Shown: in pieces, positions 60,028 through 64,000 of the stretch | How positions within the stretch are numbered: the stretch's first letter is position 1 | Layout of the letters: every line of letters starts with the position of its first letter | Assembly (NCBI GenBank): GCA_964510515.1 | Contig: CAZEAU010000001.1 | Location: 62,001 to 126,000 of the forward strand | DNA length: 64,000 bases | Reading direction: 5' to 3' | Source of the DNA: SURF-21 sp964510515 | GTDB taxonomy: Bacteria; Actinomycetota; Geothermincolia; Geothermincolales; RBG-13-55-18 | The notes under the pieces: generated by a model | Databases searched by the model: none | Told to the model about the DNA's origin: nothing | Seen by the model: only the letters and a program-made list of their open reading frames with translations | Program-made: the position numbers and the translations under genes

Positions 60028-61287
60028 TTGGAGATCAAAGCCCCCCGGGGCACGGTGGATATACTGCCTCCACACAGCGATGACTGGCGGAGGGCGGCGG
60101 AGAGGGGCACGGCCCTTTTCCGCTCCTACGGCTACCGCGAGATAGTGCTCCCCATCATGGAGCACACGGAGCTCTTCGCGCGCGGCATCGGGCAGGGCAC
60201 GGACATCGTGCAGAAGGAGATGTTCACCTTCGAGGACAAGGGGGGGCGCAGCCTCACCCTGCGCCCCGAGGCCACGGCGGGGGTGGTGCGCGCCTTCAAT
60301 CAGCATCGCCTCGCCGCCGCCGGGCTGCCGGTGAAGCTCTATTATCAGGGCCCCATGTTCCGGCACGAACGCCCGCAGGCGGGCCGCTATCGCCAGTTCA
60401 ACCAGCTGGGGGTGGAGCTCATCGGCTCCCCCTTTCCCGCCGCGGACGCGGAGGTGATCATGCTCTGCGCGCATTTCCTGAACGAGCTGGGCATAGCCGC
60501 AGACCTGGTGGTGAACAGCGTGGGCGATGCCGAATGCCGCCCCGCCTATGTGGCGCAGCTGAGGGAATACCTTGAGGAGAGGCGGGAGAGCCTCTGCGCG
60601 GATTGCCGCCGCCGGGCGGTGGAGAACCCGCTGCGGGTGCTGGATTGCAAGGCGGAGGGCTGCGCCGGGGTCATCGCCGCGGCGCCGCTCATCGAGGATT
60701 TCCTCTGCGCGCCCTGCCGCGAGCATCAGCGGGAGGTCGAGGGTCTGCTCGCCGCGGCAGCGCTGTCCTTCCGCCGCGAGGCCCGCCTGGTGCGGGGGCT
60801 GGATTACTATACCAGAACGGTCTTCGAGTTCCAGGACCCGCGGCTGGGGGGACAGAATACCCTCGCCGCGGGGGGCAGGTATGACAACCTGGTGCAGGAA
60901 CTGGGGGGCAAGCCCACGCCGGCGACCGGCTTCTCCATCGGCATGGAGAGGGTCATGCTCGCCGGGCCGCGTCTCGGCGAGCGCGAGGCGGGATGGGTAT
61001 TCGTCGTGGCCATCGGGGACGAGGCGAGGGGCAAAGCGTTCGCCGCGGCGCAGGAATTAAGGGACGCGGGCATCGCCGCCGACCTCGATCATCTGCGCCG
61101 CAGCCCCAAGGCACAGATGCGCGAGGCGGACCGCGGCGGATGTTCCTTGAGCCTGATCATCGGCGGGGACGAGCTGGCGGGCGGGTACTACACCCTGCGC
61201 GATATGCGCGCCGCGACGCAGGAGCGCGTGGAGGGGCCGCAACTGGTGGAGACGGTCAAGCGGCGCCTGGCGGAGCCCGGCGCCTGA
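60028..61287 (+). CDS. hisS: Histidyl-tRNA synthetase
   Basis: Class II synthetase charging tRNA-His. It has 419 residues from the TTG at 60028, which gives the normal start (LEIKAPRGTVDILPPHSDDW); GTG at 59974 would add 18. Motif 2 is YYQGPMFRHERPQAGRYRQ, and the histidine-binding signatures are LVRGLDYYTRTVFEFQ and the GGRYDNLVQELGGK region. The C-terminal anticodon domain starts near residue 320 (GWVFVVAIGDEARGKAF). Confidence 0.95.
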   Translation: MEIKAPRGTVDILPPHSDDWRRAAERGTALFRSYGYREIVLPIMEHTELFARGIGQGTDIVQKEMFTFEDKGGRSLTLRPEATAGVVRAFNQHRLAAAGLPVKLYYQGPMFRHERPQAGRYRQFNQLGVELIGSPFPAADAEVIMLCAHFLNELGIAADLVVNSVGDAECRPAYVAQLREYLEERRESLCADCRRRAVENPLRVLDCKAEGCAGVIAAAPLIEDFLCAPCREHQREVEGLLAAAALSFRREARLVRGLDYYTRTVFEFQDPRLGGQNTLAAGGRYDNLVQELGGKPTPATGFSIGMERVMLAGPRLGEREAGWVFVVAIGDEARGKAFAAAQELRDAGIAADLDHLRRSPKAQMREADRGGCSLSLIIGGDELAGGYYTLRDMRAATQERVEGPQLVETVKRRLAEPGA

Positions 61288-61300
61288 GGATGGGGAGAAG

Positions 61301-63070
61301 ATGAAAGAGAGAGGATGGAGCAAGCGCACGCGGATGTGCGGTTCCCTGCGCGCCGCGGACGTGGGGAGCGAGGTAACCCTGAACGGATGGGTGCAGAGGC
61401 GGCGCGATCACGGCGGGGTCATCTTCATCGACCTGCGCGACGTGAGCGGCCTGGTGCAGGTGGTCTTCAACCCCGGGCTCGACCCCGGGGCTCACGCCGC
61501 CGCGGGGGAGGTGCGCGGGGAATACGTCCTCTCCTGCCGCGGCATGGTCAGGGCCCGCCCCGAGGAGTCGGTCAACCGCGTCCTTCCCACCGGGGAGGTC
61601 GAGGTCATGGCGGAGGAGATAACGGTGATCAGCGCGTCGCTCACCCCGCCCTTCGAGATCGAGGAGGGATCGGATGCGGGGGAGGGCCTTCGCCTGCGCT
61701 ACCGTTACCTCGACATCCGCCGCCCCGACCTGCGCGACGCCCTCATCCTGCGCAGCCGCGTCAGCGCCGAGGTGCGCGGCTTCCTGGCCTCACGCGGCTT
61801 CGTGGAGGTCGAGACGCCCATCCTCACCAAGAGCACCCCGGAGGGCGCGCGCGATTTCGTGGTGCCATCGCGCCTGCAGCCGGGCAGCTTCTATGCCCTG
61901 CCGCAGTCGCCTCAGCTTTTCAAGCAGTTGCTCATGGTGGCCGGCCTCGACCGCTATTATCAGATAGCGCGCTGCTTCCGCGATGAGGACATGCGCGCCG
62001 ACCGCCAGCTCGAGTTCACCCAGATCGACCTGGAGATGTCCTTCGTGGACTCGGGCGACGTCATCTCGCTCATGGACGAGATGTTCGCCCACGTCTTCGC
62101 GCGTACGCTGGGCGTGGAAGTGGCGCTCCCCATACCCCGCATGACCTGGCATCAGGCCATGGAGCGCTACGGCAGCGACCGCCCGGACACGCGCTTCGGC
62201 ATGGAGCTGCAGGACCTTTCCGGCATCTTTTCGCACAGCGATTTCAAGGTCTTCCGCGCCGCCCTGGAGGGAGGCGGCGGGGTGCGGGGCTTCAGGGTGG
62301 ACGGGCTCGTCTCCCCGCCGCGGCGCGAGCTCGACGGCCTGGTGGAGGAGGCGCAGCGGCTGGGCGCCTCCGGGCTGGTGTGGCTGGTGCGCGAGGGCGA
62401 GGCGCTGAAGTCGCCGGTGGCGAAGTTCCTCTCCCCGCAGGAGACGAGCGCGCTCATCGCCGGGACCGGCCTGGCGGAGGGCGAGGTGGCGGTGCTGGCT
62501 GCAGGCGGCGCGGAGACGAGCGCCGTGCTCTGCGGCATCAGGGACTATTGCGTGCGCCGTTTCTCCCCGCCGCCGCGGGAGAGGTTCTCCTTCGCCTGGA
62601 TAACGGACTTTCCGCTCTTCGACTGGGACGAGGAAGAGAAGAGGTATAAGAGCAACCACCATCCCTTCACCGCGCCTTCGCGGAGATGCCTCGACCACCT
62701 CGAGGAGCGCCCCCTGGAGGTCGTCTCCGACTCCTACGACATGGTGCTCAACGGCGTCGAGTTGGGGGGAGGGAGCATAAGGATACACCGCGCCGATCTG
62801 CAGGAACGTATATTCCGCCTCCTGGGGCTGGGGCGGGAGGAGGTGGAGGACAAGTTCGGTTTTCTGCTGGAGGCGCTGCGCTACGGCCCGCCCCCTCACG
62901 GCGGCATCGCCTACGGCCTGGACCGCATGGTCATGCTCATGGCGGGAAGGGAATCCATAAGGGACGTTATCGCCTTTCCCAAGACGCAATCGGGCGCGGA
63001 CATCATGAGCGGCGCGCCCGGCAGCGTGTATGCGCAGCAGCTCAGGGAGCTGCGCCTGCGCCCGCTCTAG
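61301..63070 (+). CDS. aspS: Aspartyl-tRNA synthetase, probably non-discriminating
   Basis: Class II synthetase, 589 residues, the bacterial length with the insertion domain. The N-terminal OB-fold anticodon domain reads NGWVQRRRDHGGVIFIDLRD; His37 in RRRDHGG is the residue seen in non-discriminating enzymes that also charge tRNA-Asn, where E. coli has Leu. Catalytic motifs are FVEVETPILTKSTPEGARDF, IARCFRDEDMRADRQLEFTQ and GIAYGLDRMVMLMAGRESIR. It follows hisS after 13 bases, the standard pair. Confidence 0.95.
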   Translation: MKERGWSKRTRMCGSLRAADVGSEVTLNGWVQRRRDHGGVIFIDLRDVSGLVQVVFNPGLDPGAHAAAGEVRGEYVLSCRGMVRARPEESVNRVLPTGEVEVMAEEITVISASLTPPFEIEEGSDAGEGLRLRYRYLDIRRPDLRDALILRSRVSAEVRGFLASRGFVEVETPILTKSTPEGARDFVVPSRLQPGSFYALPQSPQLFKQLLMVAGLDRYYQIARCFRDEDMRADRQLEFTQIDLEMSFVDSGDVISLMDEMFAHVFARTLGVEVALPIPRMTWHQAMERYGSDRPDTRFGMELQDLSGIFSHSDFKVFRAALEGGGGVRGFRVDGLVSPPRRELDGLVEEAQRLGASGLVWLVREGEALKSPVAKFLSPQETSALIAGTGLAEGEVAVLAAGGAETSAVLCGIRDYCVRRFSPPPRERFSFAWITDFPLFDWDEEEKRYKSNHHPFTAPSRRCLDHLEERPLEVVSDSYDMVLNGVELGGGSIRIHRADLQERIFRLLGLGREEVEDKFGFLLEALRYGPPPHGGIAYGLDRMVMLMAGRESIRDVIAFPKTQSGADIMSGAPGSVYAQQLRELRLRPL

Positions 63071-63110
63071 GCCGCCGCGCGGAGGGAGCGCGCCCGCCGC
63101 CCCGTGGCGG

Positions 63111-63116
63111 TATAAT
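63111..63116 (+). promoter_or_regulatory. Perfect -10 hexamer upstream of ispH
   Basis: TATAAT in GTATAATG, 50 bases before the ispH ATG. The start is expected near 63123, giving a leader of about 44 bases. No -35 is recognisable. Confidence 0.5.
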
Positions 63117-63166
63117 GTCTGTGGGCCGCCGGTGAGAGGGTGCGGGCACGGCGAGAGCGGGAGACG

Positions 63167-64000
63167 ATGGAGATAACCGTAGCCAGATACGTGGGCTTCT
63201 GTCCCGGGGTCAAGCGGGCCATCAGGATGGCCGAGGAGACCCTGCAGGATTTCCAGGGCCGGGTGTACACGCTGGGGCCCATCATCCACAACCCCGGGGT
63301 GGTCGGGGACCTGAGGAGCCGGGGGCTGGAGATACTCCCCGACGACGTGGGCGCGCTGCAGGGCTGTGACCTGGCCGCCAGCAAGGTGGTCATCAGGTCG
63401 CACGGCATCTCCCCCTCGCTCACCGAGTCCCTGCTGGAGAAGGGCGCCGACCTGGTGGATGCCACCTGTCCCACGGTGAAGAAGGCCCAGCGGGCGGCCA
63501 TGCGCCTGGTGGGGGAGGGCTACAAGCTCTTCATCATCGGGAACCTCGACCATCCGGAGGTGAAGGCCATCCTCGGCCACATCAACGGCGAGGCGGTGGT
63601 GATCAAGGAGACCAGTGAGCTCAAGGAGTGGTGGGAGAACAACTTCCGCGAGGTGCGCAAGGTTGGGCTCATCGCGCAGACCACGGTGGACCTGCTCATG
63701 TTCCGCAGCCTGGTCGACGGGCTCATCAACGAGGTCCCGGAGCTGATCCGCGAGGTGCTGGAGCTCAAGATCATCAATACCCTGTGCCGCAATACCCTTG
63801 CGCGCCAGGCGGAGGCCCTGCAGCTGGCGCTGGCATCAGACCTGGTGGTGGTGGTGGGGGGGAGGAACAGCTCCAACACCGAGTTCCTGCGTAAGATCTG
63901 CGAGGCTGCCGGGACAGCCACGACGAAGATCGAGAACGCAGGCGAGCTCGACATCTCCCTCCTGGCCGGAGTGGAGAAGTTGGCCATCCTGGGGGGGGCC
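63167..64000 (+). CDS. ispH: 4-hydroxy-3-methylbut-2-enyl diphosphate reductase (start; runs off the window)
   Basis: Last enzyme of the MEP pathway, making IPP and DMAPP with a [4Fe-4S] cluster. The frame is open for all 278 codons to the window end, so the C-terminus is missing. The three cluster cysteines are in VGFCPGVKRAI (near 16), DATCPTVKKAQ (near 98) and NTLCRNT; substrate histidines lie in GPIIHNPGVV and GNLDHPEVKAIL, and QTTVDLL carries a conserved Thr. The ATG is preceded by GCGGGAGACG. In several Gram-positive lineages ispH is fused to a ribosomal protein S1 domain; this cannot be seen here. Confidence 0.95.
   Translation, partial: MEITVARYVGFCPGVKRAIRMAEETLQDFQGRVYTLGPIIHNPGVVGDLRSRGLEILPDDVGALQGCDLAASKVVIRSHGISPSLTESLLEKGADLVDATCPTVKKAQRAAMRLVGEGYKLFIIGNLDHPEVKAILGHINGEAVVIKETSELKEWWENNFREVRKVGLIAQTTVDLLMFRSLVDGLINEVPELIREVLELKIINTLCRNTLARQAEALQLALASDLVVVVGGRNSSNTEFLRKICEAAGTATTKIENAGELDISLLAGVEKLAILGGA

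Overview
The window is high in G+C and reads as one chromosomal housekeeping region. Every gene I can support lies on the + strand: 49 protein-coding genes, two of them cut by the window edges. The gene order matches the conserved Actinomycetota core (fakA-recG-rsmD-coaD, DUF177-rpmF-rnc-smc-ftsY-ffh-rpsP-rimM-trmD-rplS-lepB-rnhB, comM-dprA-xerC-whiG-rpsB-tsf-pyrH-frr-cdsA-dxr-rseP-ispG-proS, ruvCAB-queA-tgt-yajC-secDF-rel-dtd-hisS-aspS). Three marks point to an actinobacterium: a SepIVA-like septation protein between coaD and DUF177, a WhiG/FliA-type sigma factor just before rpsB, and a PgsA/PatA/PimA-like phosphatidylinositol-mannoside cluster. The moderate similarity of these genes to mycobacterial ones as I recall them, the short EF-Ts and many GTG/TTG starts suggest a deep-branching lineage. 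I cannot name the genus.

Layout. 1-10.3 kb: envelope-stress protein end, fatty acid kinase FakA, RecG, an exported sortase-like protein, RsmD, CoaD, a SepIVA-like coiled coil, DUF177, L32, PlsX, RNase III and a DegV/FakB lipid-binding protein, ending at a terminator-like palindrome. 10.4-18.5 kb: SMC, the SRP receptor FtsY, a PAS histidine kinase, and the SRP GTPase Ffh. 18.5-23.4 kb: S16, KH protein, RimM, TrmD, L19, signal peptidase, RNase HII, YraN and a zinc-ribbon membrane protein. 23.4-28.0 kb: ComM-DprA (DNA uptake), a tyrosine recombinase and the WhiG-like sigma factor. 28.0-32.1 kb: a leader with attenuator features, then rpsB-tsf-pyrH-frr-cdsA. 32.1-38.0 kb: 655 bases without a gene, then dxr-rseP-ispG-proS. 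38.0-42.8 kb: cupin, phosphatidylinositol/mannoside lipid genes, an inositol-monophosphatase-family protein and a LysE exporter. 43.1-47.0 kb: LemA, HtpX, PdxS (no PdxT beside it) and YebC. 47.0-52.3 kb: RuvCAB and the queuosine genes queH-queA-tgt. 52.3-64 kb: YajC-SecD-SecF, two metallo-beta-lactamase-fold proteins, Rel, Dtd, HisS, AspS and the first part of IspH.

How the genes fit together: most serve translation, SRP/Sec protein export, chromosome maintenance and lipid or isoprenoid synthesis. Three MEP-pathway enzymes (Dxr, IspG, IspH) and a possible acyl-phosphate route (FakA, FakB/DegV, PlsX) are present. No mobile element, CRISPR array, rRNA, tRNA or defence system is visible.

The least explained signals are regulatory. 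The rpsB leader has two competing pairings and a terminator. Three genes have a -10 hexamer exactly six bases before the ATG, implying leaderless mRNAs. An AT-rich island with a perfect 17-base dyad precedes xerC. An inverted repeat abuts the comM ribosome-binding site. All family assignments come from reading motifs; no database search was run.
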